Shown piece by piece: positions 20,766 through 35,694 of a DNA stretch of 64,000 bases. A program made the translations under genes and the position numbers. Source of the stretch: Hymenopellis radicata (taxonomy: Eukaryota > Basidiomycota > Agaricomycetes > Agaricales > Physalacriaceae); the NCBI GenBank assembly GCA_015501595.1, contig JADNRX010000100.1, positions 62,001 through 126,000 on the forward strand, in the 5' to 3' direction. The notes beneath the pieces are model-generated. The model saw only the letters and a program-made list of their open reading frames with translations, had not been told where the DNA came from and made no database searches. Within the stretch, counting starts at the first letter, position 1; every line of letters starts with the position of its first letter.

Positions 20766-22207
20766 TTATTGAATGGACATAACCTTTGGACAGTTTCCAC
20801 TGTCACACTGCTCAATATCTAGAACACCCGCTATCGTCAACCTAAGCATCAACCTTCTGAGATTGGTGTATGCAGTCGCCTTCATACGGTCTTCGTCCCC
20901 CGGCCAAAGAGAAGCCCGATGTTGCTCGATGATGAGGGCATGGGCTCTAATACGCAACTTGTTGAAGTTGGGGAAAAGGTGTGTATCGGAAAGATTCCGG
21001 TCGAGTAGAATCCAAGGCAGATACTGGTTGAGTTCAATATTTGAACTCAACTTACACACAATGGTGAGCTCTTCAAGGCGAGAGGCGCATGCCGTTGCGA
21101 GGACTTGGAGAATGGGTCTAAACCAGAGAAAAAACATTGGCCTTGCCTGCCAGCTGTGCGAGACATCAATCGAGATGGACTTGAGGCATTGGCATTTTGC
21201 AAGAAGCCGAGTGATGGCTGGTAAATTAAAGCAGAATGTCAGCAACTGCTGAGAAGAGTTCTTCGGGTACAACGCACCGGAGGCATGATGATCTTCTCCA
21301 ACGTCGATCTCCAATACGAGAAATCGAAGTGTACGCCCGACCATATCGAAAAACTTCTCATATAGTGAGTAGTTACTTGGAACCTCGAGGTCCTTGTTCC
21401 ACAGGAATGAAGTAGCTTCCAAGTCAAGATCGAACGAGTCTCCCTCCATCACTGGCAGCATCTCCATCACATCCCGAAATGACGTACATCTCACGACGAC
21501 AAGCCTTTCCAGACGCGGTACATGCGTACAAGGCAAACCTGGAAAGATAGAATCGGACAATATTTCCTTCCAATCAACCGAACTGAGGGACAGGCGTCTG
21601 AGGCTGCGAAAGGCGAGAACGAATGCTGAAAATTCAGCGCTGTTCGCAAAGGTGCAATCGGCGAGGAAGAGATCTTCCACTTTAGGGGCAATCGCGGCCA
21701 GGCCTTTGAGAACAACCGGGAGATACTCCAGTTGGAAATGTGGCCAGGACACATCGTTCAGGGAAAGAACGCGGAGATGGGAGAGGTACGAGATGAACTC
21801 GAAGACTTTCGCGACGGTACTCGAAACCGCTGCCACACTTGGGCTGTAAAAGTGCACGGATCGAATGGAGGACGCGATCACTGGTGATGCTGCTATGATC
21901 TCTAGGCCAGTATCGAGTCTCCGGTGCGCTTGGTAAACGGGCTTTGTTAGGGATGATACACGCGGTTTGGCTCTGGCCGAATTCTGGTACAGAGATACAT
22001 CCGCAAAGATATATGGGCGCGCTGTGTGCAAGCACGATGGACTGACGAGCGCAAAGGCCGAAAGTGTCTGCTTGTCGGAGCAAGCATGGGTGATGATGAG
22101 GTCGATGATTTCTTGTGGTACTCTGTGAGCAGCCTGAAATATGTCAATTTAGCATCGGGGCATAGCGATGAATGCGATGTACATACTAAGACATCCTCCT
22201 TCATCAT
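20766..22207 (-). CDS. F-box/LRR-like protein
   Basis: Exons are 22207-22187 (MMKEDVL), 22133-21278 and 21217-20766, with introns of 53 and 60 nt; the spliced protein has 442 residues. The F-box-like part is AAHRVPQEIIDLIITHA, then SPSCLHTARPYIFADVSLY. The leucine-rich region includes LSHLRVLSLNDVSWPHFQLE and SLRRLSLSSVDW, and the family block NQYLPWILLDRNLSD sits near the C-terminus. Intron positions match those of the other family members, supporting common descent by duplication. It is more diverged than the copies at 0-2.6 kb and 18.6-20 kb. An SCF adaptor role is inferred. Confidence 0.75.
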
Positions 22208-22725
22208 GTTTTGAAACAAGACGAGGCACCTCTGAATGGCGATTGTGATCAAACAGATCTCATAAAGGTATTGTGTGCTTTGCAAGGGAGAGTCCGCCAA
22301 CAGCCAAGTAAGCAGCTGGTTGAAAGGGAAAACGCGTTGTTTTACGTACTCTACTGCGTGTGGGCAACAAACTCCGAAGAAGACTGTTTGATGTTTGTAC
22401 TCACAGTAATACACTAATACCCAAGAGAAATTGAGTTCTGCCAGCAGCAAATGACATGCCGGAACGATTGCGAATCACCACTCCCCAACGTATTTTCCTT
22501 CGTCGATATCATGGCCGGGTCGGGCTTCTAGCCTTCTAGCACACCACCTCGAGGAGCATCGTAGTGTTTTCGAATCCAAGCTGGCATAATATTGTCTACA
22601 ATATATGGTTAATACCTGGTAATGGGTGGTACATTAGTTTGACAATTCATGTTACGTTCAATATTCCTCGGCGCAACCAGTCGCGCCGAGGAGAGTACAC
22701 GCTATCTGGGGACACCTCAATAATG
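22208..22725. other. spacer between F-box/LRR-like and GH47 genes
   Basis: No supported gene. It contains the upstream flank of the F-box gene and the 3' flank of the GH47 gene. Confidence 0.4.
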
Positions 22726-24969
<2,244 letters not shown>

Positions 24970-25736
24970 GGCATGTCATGTTGATACTGCGGGATGCCCA
25001 AAAATAGACAAAGCTTTTTGAAGGCGAGCGAATAAGGCGGGATGTCGGCGTGTTGTACGAACGCGAGATTCAGGAACCAAAGAGCATGGCACGAGTTACA
25101 GTAATTCCTTTCAATATTGAATTGCTTTCTTGACGCGCTTAGGACGCGCTGGAATTTGTTAAAAAGGGCGATGTTTGTTTGCTCATGGTTGGCAACACTT
25201 CCCGACAACACGTCCTTCCAAGTTCTGAACGGTACTTAGATCTAACCAAGTCTAAACAGGACTGTTCTTTGCATATGCCCTCCTTCTGCGCCTGCGCTGC
25301 GTTATATCTCATTCGTCGGCTGAGGTTCAGCAAAAGGTTGCTTTCTAGAGAACAGTGATGTCTTAACCTCTAGGCTCTTGAAGGATTCCGCCAATCTGCG
25401 TCCCTTCGCACGTCTATTTACTCTGTTCGCGCGATTCTGCGGATTAAGTGTAAACAGTAGCTGCGTGACTAGTGGACTTCTCATCAACATATCGTAGCTA
25501 CGCGCATTTCAACACGAGGTTGGAAAGTCGACGACGTATTTGGTTTGACTTTTTTCTGTGAGACAGCACATATTCTCTTCTTCATTAGTGTCCTCGAGCC
25601 GCTGTAGCGTTGCGATGAAATGCTCTTGTTACTATCCTCACTTTGGTCGAGGTAAACGGAGTAGTATTCGTAGCATGTTCTGTGAAATTTGGCGTTTTAG
25701 ATAGCTCGTGTACAATATCCACCATCTCTATCCGCA
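24970..25736. other. intergenic region without supported gene
   Basis: GH47 promoter side. Only small overlapping ORFs are present, with no motif or repeat that I can name. Confidence 0.4.
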
Positions 25737-26178
25737 TCATCTTTTATGAGTGTGGCAGCACCCTTTTCCACGGTTAGCTGTATCGGGGATGGTGGTGGAC
25801 TGTGGCGCAGATTTGACACGTCGCCACGGCCCCCGATCCCGTCGAATGTATATGCAACAGAGGCCGACAAGGGTGGCGAGTAGGATCAAAATGAGGCAGC
25901 CAATAATGAAGAACGCCCAGGGCATTCCAAGCCTGCAGGATAAGCGCTAAGCTTAAGAGAAGGGTACCAAAATTGTAGCGACGCACGCACTATTCCTATT
26001 CGCACTGTTCGACGTCTTCCTTGGTGCGTGGTGTATAGGATGAGAGAGAACACCATCCGGAGTTGGTGACCTCACGCATGGGGTACAGATAAACACGACA
26101 AGGGCGATTCGTCGATGCCGCCAAGGCGCCTGCCATCGACCAAGATATGAAGGGTGTAGAAGACGGGGCATCGGTCAT
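25737..26178 (-). CDS. small single-pass membrane protein, unknown
   Basis: Two exons, 26178-26006 and 25932-25737, are joined across a 73 nt intron (GTGCGA..CAG), giving 122 residues starting MTDAPSSTPFISWS. Residues about 61-82 are one strong membrane helix (WAFFIIGCLILILLATLVGL) followed by CCIYIRRDRG, an arginine-rich stop-transfer signal that puts the basic, cysteine-containing tail in the cytosol. I do not recognise a family. The splice was chosen because it joins two open frames exactly (VEQ-LGMPWAF). A further 5' exon near 26.3 kb is possible but did not join in frame. Confidence 0.5.
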
Positions 26179-27314
26179 GTCAGCCTGGGACCTCCGCTAG
26201 TTGGGAACAGAAACATTCGATGGCACAGGCTATTTGTACTGGCAGAGCCTATTGTTGGACATCTCGACCCAATCATGCATCGTCACAGGTCGGAGCTTCT
26301 GTGCTGTGGCGAGTATTTTTAGACTGCGGCTAACACCATCGATAAACTTACAATGATGATTCCCAGCGAAGCTGAAGGATTATGAAGTGGAAAGTTTGGC
26401 GCGGTGTTGTACATGTCGGTGACAGTCCTGACTAAACATCCCTGGGTTGAAGCTACAGCCTACAGATGCAATTTCAGAACGCCAACGTCGATTGACTTAA
26501 AACTACCGCCAGATCGAGTGACTAGGTACGCAAATACTATGTTGATGATGCTTTCGTTTTTGACGTCTTGCGGGGGAGGACTCGCAACCGGTGCCAGGGC
26601 CTATAGGATCCACGCCTCTGTCAGTTACTGAAGAGGACATAGGGATGCCAGAGACAGCATATGGGTGTTCTATTCAGCACTTCGGCGTCAGTTGCGGGGT
26701 TTCGCAGTCTTGATACATGTATTCTGCCTGCTCTCGCTTCAAGTCTTTTGTTGATGTGCAGGTCTGGGAGTTCTTAGCGGAGGTGTTCCAATATGTACAG
26801 CCTGTTCCGATGTATAGCCCGCCGCGGGTTGGGCGCGCGTGTGCGTGTGAAATGGTTGGGCGCGTGTGTGCGTGTGAGATGGGCTAGTGGTCCGACTCGG
26901 AAAGGCTGGTGTCTTATCCACAAGAGGGTTTATACATCCACCACCACCACCACCACTATACCTGATAAGAAGTGCATTCGGAAGGACACTCTTCTCAGAA
27001 GATATATTTAAACTATAAATGTCGTTGATGAGCATGAAAAGAACGATGGATGGACGGAACGTTTGACCAACCTTGTCCAAACTTGGAGAGACAGAGTTGC
27101 CCAAACACAGTCCACGTCAATTTTAGCTTCGGGGGCCTTGACTGGAAGCGAGTATGATGCGCACGATAAAGAGCGGAAACGTCCGCGTCGAATTGAGATA
27201 GACAAAATGAACAAAAGTCCATGAATCTGCAATTTTGTGTTATAGATGAAGGCAGTATAAGATATTGGAGGAAAAACCTACAGATAGAATACCTCACTGA
27301 ACACACATCACACT
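26179..27314. other. intergenic region with simple repeats
   Basis: No supported gene. At 26,826-26,881 a 27-28 bp GT/GC-rich unit (core GGTTGGGCGCG.GTG) is repeated twice, and at 26,939-26,956 there is a run of CCA triplets. Confidence 0.5.
26826..26956. repeat. two-copy minisatellite plus (CCA)n run
   Basis: Two tandem copies of a 27-28 bp GC/GT-rich unit are followed some 55 bp later by about six CCA triplets. Probably neutral spacer sequence. Confidence 0.6.
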
Positions 27315-30300
27315 CTAAGCATCCCAATCCTCCAAAGTAAACGCAATAACACCAAACGTCGTAGCCGCCTCGCCCGATCCGCCAGCAAGACTCTCCGCGC
27401 CTCTTCTCACAAATTTCACGAGAGCATCCAACTCCGACGACATCCTATCAAGACGTCCAACGTCGTCCCCTGCCTCCTCTATCACATCGTGAGCCACAGA
27501 AAACGACGTCTGCGGTTCTTCCATCTCCTCATCAGAATCGGAGCTATCCTCCGAATCATCATCAACCACAGCCGAAAAGCCGACGACGTTCCGGCGCATG
27601 CGGCGCTGCGTCTTGGTGCGCCGCCGTTTGGTGAGCATCGACGTTGAGATGTCGTGTGTCGTCGTGTCTCCAGCGAACGCGACGAACATGTTGCTGAACT
27701 GGAGAGCCATGTCCAGGATTGACAGAATTGATCGATGCAACGCGGCAGTCTACAGATGTGTTGAGTTGGATCACAAATGTCACTGGAAGCACGTACATCG
27801 GATTGAAGCAGGCAGAGACTTTGTAACCGCTGAAGACTGTAGACAACATAAGTTTTAGATTCTACAGTGACAGAGGGACTCACTGTTCCTCGTGTACCTG
27901 CATCATTTGATCTAGAGAAGTTGCTTTCTGCAACGCTTCGTGGAACTTGAAGACTTGGACATGTATAACCTTCAGAACTCTAGGTCAGCGCAATGAAATA
28001 AATCAGGAGATTTTGCGAACGTATGTTGTTAAGAAATCTAGAAGTGCACTAACGATTAATCATCAACAAACAGAATATAATGAGAATGTTAAAAAAACCG
28101 ACTTGATAAACCAACTGAGTCGACTTCGAATGGCATAGAAAGTCTTCATCTCATTTCCTTTCCTGTTATCGCCCGAACCAGGATACGCTCCAGGACGACC
28201 TTCGCACGCTTGATCTGGAGCAGGAAGGTAAAGAGCTCCCCATAGATATGCAGAATCTTCGGAGTGAAGATATAGATCAGCGGAAACGGTACCGCGTACT
28301 CGACAAGAAGGCCCTCTAGTCCTCTAACTGTTCGGCCGACAGATTTATCCTTGCTTCCGCGGTACGACAACCGAACAAGCGACAGTTGAACCCACTCTCC
28401 AGCGCCGATGTTCACACTCGACTCGACGACGTCGGTGAAAGTGGTGTTGAGGAAATGAAAATCGCTCCAATGCTGTTGACTGTCCATCTGCGATAATCAG
28501 CTAACTCCAAAACGACACGAGCCAAACGAGTTCACCTTCGCAAACAGAACATCACAAAAGTGGCTCATCGCATCTCCCTTCCTCATCAGATAAAGATCCT
28601 GGATGGTGCTCAGACGCCTCCACAAATCACATTCGCCAACCACGGCTTTCGACAGCGCCAAGCCCGTGCTCTGGCAGTACGGCGCGAGCTCATCATGGAT
28701 GAGACTTGATAGCGTATCGATAGACACCGAAAACAACCCACTCGCTTCATCCTGATCTGCACCGCCAGCCACCAACTCTGCCAGCGAGCGCCATCGCCAT
28801 TCAATGCCGCTCACCCCAACACCTAGAGCCTTTAGCAAACCCACCGCCTTGCCAGACGCCAGCACCGGCTCAGCCACAGGCCGAAAGAACGTCGGCAATC
28901 CCTTTCGGCGGCCATCCTCTTCGTCCTCGTAACGCAGAGTGTACCCTTCCGTCCAGTAATCCGGATCCAGCAGCCCCACTCCAAACGCACCGGAACCCAA
29001 GCCGTTGCTCTCAATGAAAAACTCGTCGTCTAGGTCATTGATATCCCCAATGCCCATGCCGTCTTTCAACCATTGACCCACCATGCTCCAAAGCGGCTCA
29101 GAGCTTCGGATGAAGACTCTCATCACGACGCCTGCAGTGATACGCTCGCCCGCTCCAGGTTCTCCTGTATCACAGCGAAGAGCCGATCCAACAAAGCAGC
29201 CGTAGTCGTCGACGGCGATGCCCTCGGTGAATGGTCTTGCCCAAAGACACTTCGCACGACGCTCAATAACACAGAAAAGGCACCTTCGAACTTGTCGCGT
29301 GTCTGGACCTCCAGCGACAACAAACTCACGACGAGGCTTTGCCCCGGCAATGCCCCATTAGTAGCCAAAACAATCTGTTCCTCCTTTTCTGCACACCAGG
29401 TATCTAAAAGACGTAGCTCAGCGTCCACTGCATCGGCGAACGCCTCCAATGTTCGCGTCTTCGACGGTGTGCTGAAAACTCGTGTGACAAAGTTACGCAG
29501 GTGCTTTAGGCACGTACATCGCTCGCCGAGGGACGCCAGGATGGAAGCCTGAGATGCGAGGGAGAGATGCAGTAATCTCGGTGTTGCCTTGTACGCGTCA
29601 TTAAGCATTACGTTGCTGCGACCTTGTAAAGCTATCAGTACTTCCCGCACAGCGTCATGTTCGTAGATGTATTTCTAGTACTTTGGATTAGAGACGTGGA
29701 ATACGCGAGTGCAACGGCTTACGTCGGCTAGGTGCACAAATTCAGTTGGGACAGCTCGATTGCGCCCCATCACGTTCTGTAATGTTGGTCCTAACCAAGT
29801 TGTTAGGACGTCAAGACGTCAATAACTGGCCGCTCCGTACCTAATGTACTAGCATTACCAATATCAAATCTCGTGCTCATACCCTGCACAGGCATCCTCC
29901 AGTCACTGCGCCAATACTGTCTGGCCTGAAGGTCCTCGACCTCTTTTCGATGAAGCACAGATAACCGTATGTCTGGAAGTGACGGTGTGAAAGCCGGCGA
30001 AGACGTGGGGGAAGGTGATCTTGGTGGTGTGGGCAACGAGTCCGACGAGCGCTCGTCCGAGTGAAGAGACCAAAGAGAGGACGCGTCACTGTCCGAGTCT
30101 GGTTCTCGCTGATTCTTGATGCTCCCTGGTGGCATCCCGTATACGCCTTCCCAATGTTCTCCTTCGAATGGGTCGTCTTCTAGGATCTTCTTCCATGTCA
30201 GAACCTCTACGGCAGGAGGAGGAGCGTTGAGATTGAAGAGATATGATGAAGCATAGGTTGAGGTGCTAGACTCGGGCGCGTTTGCTAAACAAAACTACTT

Positions 30301-31035
30301 TGTAGATCAGGCAAGTGAATCTGAGTAGTATGCCGACTTACGAGCAACTGCAGATGGGATGGTAAAGCCTATCGCAGGTCAGACGTCTTCGCGAACGACA
30401 ATGCTTGAGGTACCTTTATTTCCTGATCAAGGTCGTGCTCCTTTTCAAAGTTCTCTTTCAGACGTTTGTAAGACGTTTCAAGTGCGTCTGCAAGGGCGTC
30501 GTGGGACTGTATTCGAGCCTTCTGTACATGTCTAGTTGAGTAATCAATGAATCTAGCTCGACGTTGACGCGTACTAAGGCGCACCCTCCCATCGTTCTGT
30601 CCGCTGCGGCCTGCTCGATAGTGACCCCAACCTTGTTGAGCATTGTGCCCTCAAGACTGAGGCTTCGGGCGCGTAGTCGATGCTGGAGTGGTATTCCGTC
30701 TCGTCTTCATCGCCATGGAGGTTGCGAACCAGTTGTTCGCACAGTGACACAATTTTCAGATGATTGGCCCGCAATTGACGCGACTGAGGGCGTGCGGTAA
30801 GGCGGGATATTGGGCGCATGGAGGCACTCGACACCGGGCGTATGCCTTGGCTCGTTGAAGGTCGTATTCCTTGACTCGAAGAGGGTCGTATGGTACCGCT
30901 ATACGGATGGTGTATTGACTGGCTGGAAGACGGCCGTACCGTTTGGGTCGGAGTCGCGCGCGGCGTGACACTCGAGACCGGCGGCCTGGACGCAGCAGAT
31001 GCCGGTCGTGGTCTGTCCGCACTCGTTGGTCTCAT
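27315..31035 (-). CDS. gamma-tubulin complex component (GCP4/5/6-like), copy 1, with frameshifts
   Basis: This is the only copy carrying the whole gene. The N-terminus (MRPTSADRPRPASAA) is low-complexity with SSSQGIRPS repeats, then a coiled coil (DALADALETSYKRLKENFEK). Next come a serine/proline linker and the Spc97/Spc98 core: WTEGYTLRYEDEEDG, GLPTFFRPVAEPVLASGKAV, FPLIYIFTPKILHIYGELFT, FLLQIKRAKVVLERILVRA. The C-terminal helical repeat is FKFHEALQKATSLDQMMQVH and SILSILDMALQFSNMFVAF. Such proteins build gamma-tubulin ring complexes that nucleate microtubules at the spindle pole body; the GYTLR block favours GCP5/6. At least five short introns, e.g. 28535-28488. Against copies 2/3 this copy has single-base losses at about 29,153 and 30,681, and another is suspected near 30,530, so as written it is not fully open. 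Sequence error or decay are both possible. Confidence 0.8.
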
Positions 31036-31943
31036 CGGTGGTGGTGAAGGGGCTGCTCGTCGTGGTTGTGATCAAAGATCGGTTGTGGTCACAACTCTGT
31101 CACCGACCACCACCATGGCGTCCGATTTCAGCACTTGCCACTGTCAGAGGCTTTGTCCCTCTACTTCGACGGCGCGTTGAACTTGGGATTAGAGAGCTTT
31201 GTCGGAAGGCTAAAGGTTGACTTGATCAGGCCTGGAAGCTGCAGGCAAGCCTTCCGCTCTCTTGCTACTTTATGCTAAACACCGTATCTATCTACATAGG
31301 AGGCATCATCTTGACGTCAAATCATGGACTTCCTGTTCGCTGGTTGTAGGAGAGCTGCTTCGTCTAGGGCAAGGGTTTCTGTGTTGGTCTCTCCATATTC
31401 CCCGAGAGGTGCGTGATATTGTCTTTCATGCTCCTTTGCCAGAATTGACCATTCCCCAGACCAGTTTCTAATGCCACTGCGAGGACAAGGCCATGCTCCC
31501 GGCAACCTTCGACCTGCTTAAATCGCATCCAACCATACTACTTAGCACGTAGTCACGTCTTTCTCATCGAGTAATGTAGGCGCCAGTAGCGAGAAACTCG
31601 CAGTTCCGACAGAAATAATATCTAAGCAGTTCGACTGCGATGACCTCTACCCATTGCCAACGAACGCTAAGTTTGGAGCAAGCCGTCTCCTCGGCCTCAA
31701 CCCTTACCTCTCGGCGAGTCAATCGAAACTTTCCTCGACGGTGGCAGGTCTCAAATTCAAGTCACGCAGGGAAACTGAGCGGATACGGTTCCTGTGAACG
31801 AATCATTAGCAGAGTTTAGCGTGAGGAATAGTCGACGCACCATTCGCAAAGGTAACGAAGCTGCGAATTACGATACTCTACTGTAGTAAATGTAACAAGC
31901 TAGTCGAAATGGTCTAACTACTCGAAACTGCAGCAAGAGGTTA

Positions 31944-32676
31944 GGAAAGCTGATACAACTAGGAGTAAAGAAGGCTTACCCGACCATGGAATGCGTGATA
32001 TTGCGAACACAGCACGGCGACGAGGTAGACGCCGCGTTGCGTACATCTGCCAGGAAACAACAAGTGTCAAGATCAGAGTAAACCTGCATAATGGCAACCA
32101 AGACTTACCGAGATCATTCTAGCATCAGAACAGTTCGCACAACAGTAGCGAGAACACATACAAGGACAACCTACCAGCACGTAGGTAACGTCGAGATGAA
32201 GACAAATTTCACATCCCCGTCGCCAGAAGTCGCGAACGTTAACCGATTAGCGAATGCCTGTGCGGAGCAGCGTTCCACGTTCGCGTCGTCGAACACATTG
32301 AAAAGTCCAGTGCTTGACGGCCGCGAGACAGTGCCGAGTCGAGGTATTAGTACAAGCTGACAGTAAAGTCAGTACTGAATGCAATATCATATCAAATGAC
32401 ACTTACAATTGAACAAGAGGGCGGGACGCGACGTCCTTCCTGTAAATACGTGAGTAAAACCGTAGATAAGTAGAGTGGGGATGGACAGCTCACCGATGAA
32501 AGGTCAGCCCCCAATAAGACAAGGTGACGGATGTCAGGTATAACCACACTCTCAAGGCCATAAGTTCCCCCGCCGTCTCGTGGATCACTGGCAGCCGGCG
32601 CGAAGCCAAACTGTTGTTCACCGGCACGGAGCCAAATGATTCCGTTGACGTTGCGAGCAGGTCGGTGAACACCATC
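31944..32676 (-). pseudogene. candidate intron-rich gene fragment (five chained exons)
   Basis: Five minus-strand stretches can be spliced GT..AG in one frame: 32676-32494 (GVHRPARNVNGIIWLRAGE..., LESVVIPDIRHLVLLGADLSS), 32439-32407 (EGRRVPPSCSI), 32356-32190 (LVLIPRLGTVS, FNVFDDANVERC), a 10 nt micro-exon 32118-32109, and 32046-31980 (MYATRRLPRRRAVFAISRIP), followed by a stop soon after. No known domain was recognised. In unit 2 the first exon is broken by an 8 bp deletion and a one-base change, so there it cannot be translated. The upstream part of the gene is not resolved. This may be a decayed gene or a chance chain. Confidence 0.35.
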
Positions 32677-33225
32677 CTGCAGAAACACGAAGTGGTGAGT
32701 AGTCGAACACCAAGAAAAGGAAAGCCTTACCGACGTGAACAGGGCAGCGGTAAGGGTACACTAATACTAATCGATAAGGAGAGATTTACGAAGAGGGATA
32801 TGCAACGGCTTACCCTTGGTGTTTACATTACTGGGTGGTCCGTAAACCACAGGATATCAGGTCTTGAGAAGGCGGCCCGAACAAACAGAGATATGCGGTG
32901 TACAAAGTTGTACACTATTCGTAGTAAGTGGGCATCGACACTGTAGATAAGAACGGTAAGTCAAATGAAAGAACGGCGCGAGCGAGTGTGACATACCTTA
33001 AAAGAAGCACCTCTTCTTGGTGTTGTCTAGACTAAGACTATATCAAGAGTTAGACTTCGGGGGGCGACGAGGACTGTAACAAGACACGTACCAGGTACGC
33101 AAACAGTTCCGAGTCAAACGGAGATCATGGAGCCGCGTCTTGTCTGACGATTATCCAGAGGCGGGGGCGGTCTATCACAGTCGGAATGAGTTCAAGAACT
33201 GTAGAAGACGAAATCTACGACTCAC

Positions 33226-33720
33226 CGGGCAGTGCAGGCGGAAGAGAGTCTCTAGTCACGTCGCGTAGCGAGTGATGATGGCGTGTAGGTCGACACCGTC
33301 TGCAATGATGGTGAGGTGTGGACTTGAAGTGAGTGTGTAGTATGAGACGGTGTCGACGTCTACCGCAAGGTAAGTTGTTGAATAAACTGGGCGCACGGAC
33401 AACGTACCGACAACCCGCATTAGTACGCCGAAGTTTGTTGCAAGTCGTCCTACCGACAGCGTCAAGGATAGTCACTATTGTGAGGTGAGTACTAGTGAAT
33501 ACGCGAGACGCGGCGAGGACGCACCAGAAATGCCGCCGTAGGCAAGAAATTCGTAGAGAGAGACCTCAGTCGCCCAAGTCTTGACATCGAGGGCGCTTAA
33601 CGTCTTCAGCGAAGAAAGTCTGAAATGTTGTCAACCAGCGCGTCCGTCAGAAGAGCGAGGAACAACGTACACGTGAAACAGCGTCGAATGGAGATGGCTA
33701 GAGGAGGAGAACGAGTAAAT
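33226..33720. other. unit-specific variable segment (unit 1 version)
   Basis: This segment of about 495 bp is flanked on both sides by sequence homologous to units 2/3, but the interior is largely unalignable by eye to their version (45,727-46,460, about 735 bp). Here the minus strand contains YTLTSSPHLTIIADGVDLHA and an exon-like TWATEVSLYEFLAYGGIS next to a GTGCGT..TAG intron. Confidence 0.45.
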
Positions 33721-35381
33721 AAAGTGGGGTCATGGTGGGAGGAGGAAACCCACGCTGTGACGAGCAACGCTGTAAGCGGTCACGTTTTCAAGCGCGTCGG
33801 GATGGCCATGGCGAGAACGTCGGCGGCGACGTCGAGAGTCACTGCGACACAGTGAGAAACATAATATGTGGGAACTGTATACGAACCGAGGGAGAAGACA
33901 AGTCGAGGAGGGAAGGAGGGAAGGGACTGGGTGATGATGGATTCCGAGCAAATTCCATCGCCTTTTATTACATTTCCGGGCACGCCAAGGTCCACAATAG
34001 ACGTAATACTATTCGGATAATATCACGCCGTGATGCGAGAGCGGCCGTTGGGGCGAGAACTTCGGAAGTTGTAAGGGAATTATTGCGCCGCCACGGGAGA
34101 CCGTTTCTAGCGTCCTACGCGTATTAACCTCCCTGACCGCGTAAAAGAATGTTAAATAACTCACTGATAGATGAAAATGAGCTATGAAAGTTGTCAGGCC
34201 CGACCTCAACCGAGTGAATGAAATCCAATAGAATTCACCTCCTCCTCCAGAATGCACTGATTCTGCATTCCTTTCGCTTCGCGCCAAGTCTCCGCGGTCC
34301 AAAATGCTCCCGTCGTTTCAAGGAGAGGACCCTGATCGTCTGATGTGAGTCATCTAGAATAAACAGACGGGGAACTGAAAAACTTACAGATTGGTATTTC
34401 GTGGCGGCGGAGATTCGCACCGCTTCGCGTTGCATTCTGGGCACGGAAAGTAGTCGGCGTTTACGTTCTGATGAAATATAATAGGGTCAGACCGAAATTG
34501 AAGCGAATGGACAACGGAAAAGGCACGAACCTTCTGAGTACCAGATTGAATTCAGGTTTATTGTCGTGTGATTGTCAATTACGGCCAATATGACACCGCC
34601 AGTACGTCTAGACAAGGTATATACAGATGCTAGAGTCGCCAGATTGGGCAGACTTTGCGGGAAACGCGAATTAGCCAAAAGTGTCGGAGGGATGGAGGAG
34701 GAGAACGACCACTTGCGTCATTTCCCCGCATTCGAAAGTCAAGAGATAAGATAGGAAAGACCCCAGACGCGTCATAGGGTCCAGGAAATCCTCGTGCTAT
34801 CGATGCTCAGGGTCCAAGACGCCTCGCTGAGCGTTGACGCGAAAAGCGGGCGTAAAAGCGCGTCCAGTCGTCCAAGCACCGTCGGAATTAGGATTACGTA
34901 AGCTCCAGAACAATCTCCAAGTAAATTCAAGTATCCCAGAGCCCAGTGATAATAGAAATGCAAGGGGTCGAGCGAGTGTAACCGCCCCAAGATCGGAATC
35001 GTCGTGGTTCGAGTGCAAGTTTACCCGATCACCTGGGGTGACCTGGGCTCGATCTATGACTTCCAACACGACATTTCCCCGTCAATTCCGAGACGATAGG
35101 ACACGTAGAACAGGTACCCAGCTTAGTATACCCGCTGGGTGAGCGGAGTGAATATTCCACGTAGGACACGCGATATCCTCCTGGCGACAAGACGCACATC
35201 ATCTTCAGGGTGCCGGATATCGATCGCACTAGTTTCTGGGCTCCCCTGGAAGGAAGTTTTAGAGAAGCACACATTTGGTATTTTGCTCACATTCACTTCG
35301 TGTTAATGTTGACATGTGGTCTATCGGTAAGTAGGTGAATTTCTCCGACTCTAGGTGTTTCCCATGTTTTAGTGGGATACT

Positions 35382-35402
35382 CTACTGTACTTTCTACAGT
35401 AG
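35382..35402. other. perfect 8 bp stem-loop (CTACTGTA/TACAGTAG)
   Basis: CTACTGTA, loop CTTTC, TACAGTAG. It is preserved in all three units. The motif GATACTCTACTGTA also occurs at about 31,872-31,885 in the same unit without the second arm. Role unknown. Confidence 0.5.
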
Positions 35403-35694
35403 TTTAGGCAACTCTACTGTCTTTAACGAGTGTTTATTTTATGGTGTACATTTTGTAATGAAGTCTAAGTAACACTTTTGAAGTGAATGGAGTCACTTTT
35501 CTTACTTTCGCGCAATAAAGAATAGGACAAATAGAGTTCATTTCTCGCGTAGTATACATGTAGATCTCTCTAACGGCGTAAAATCTACGTAGTCTTACTG
35601 GTTACAACAACCGCTACGCCGCGCTTTCGCTCCTAAGCCCGCCAATACGCCACATCAGAAGTGCTCCAGATCACCAAAGAGCAGGGCGCAAGAC

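Noticed and set aside
34990..35040. GGTTCGA-like tRNA B box
   Set aside because: No matching A box or cloverleaf could be drawn around it.
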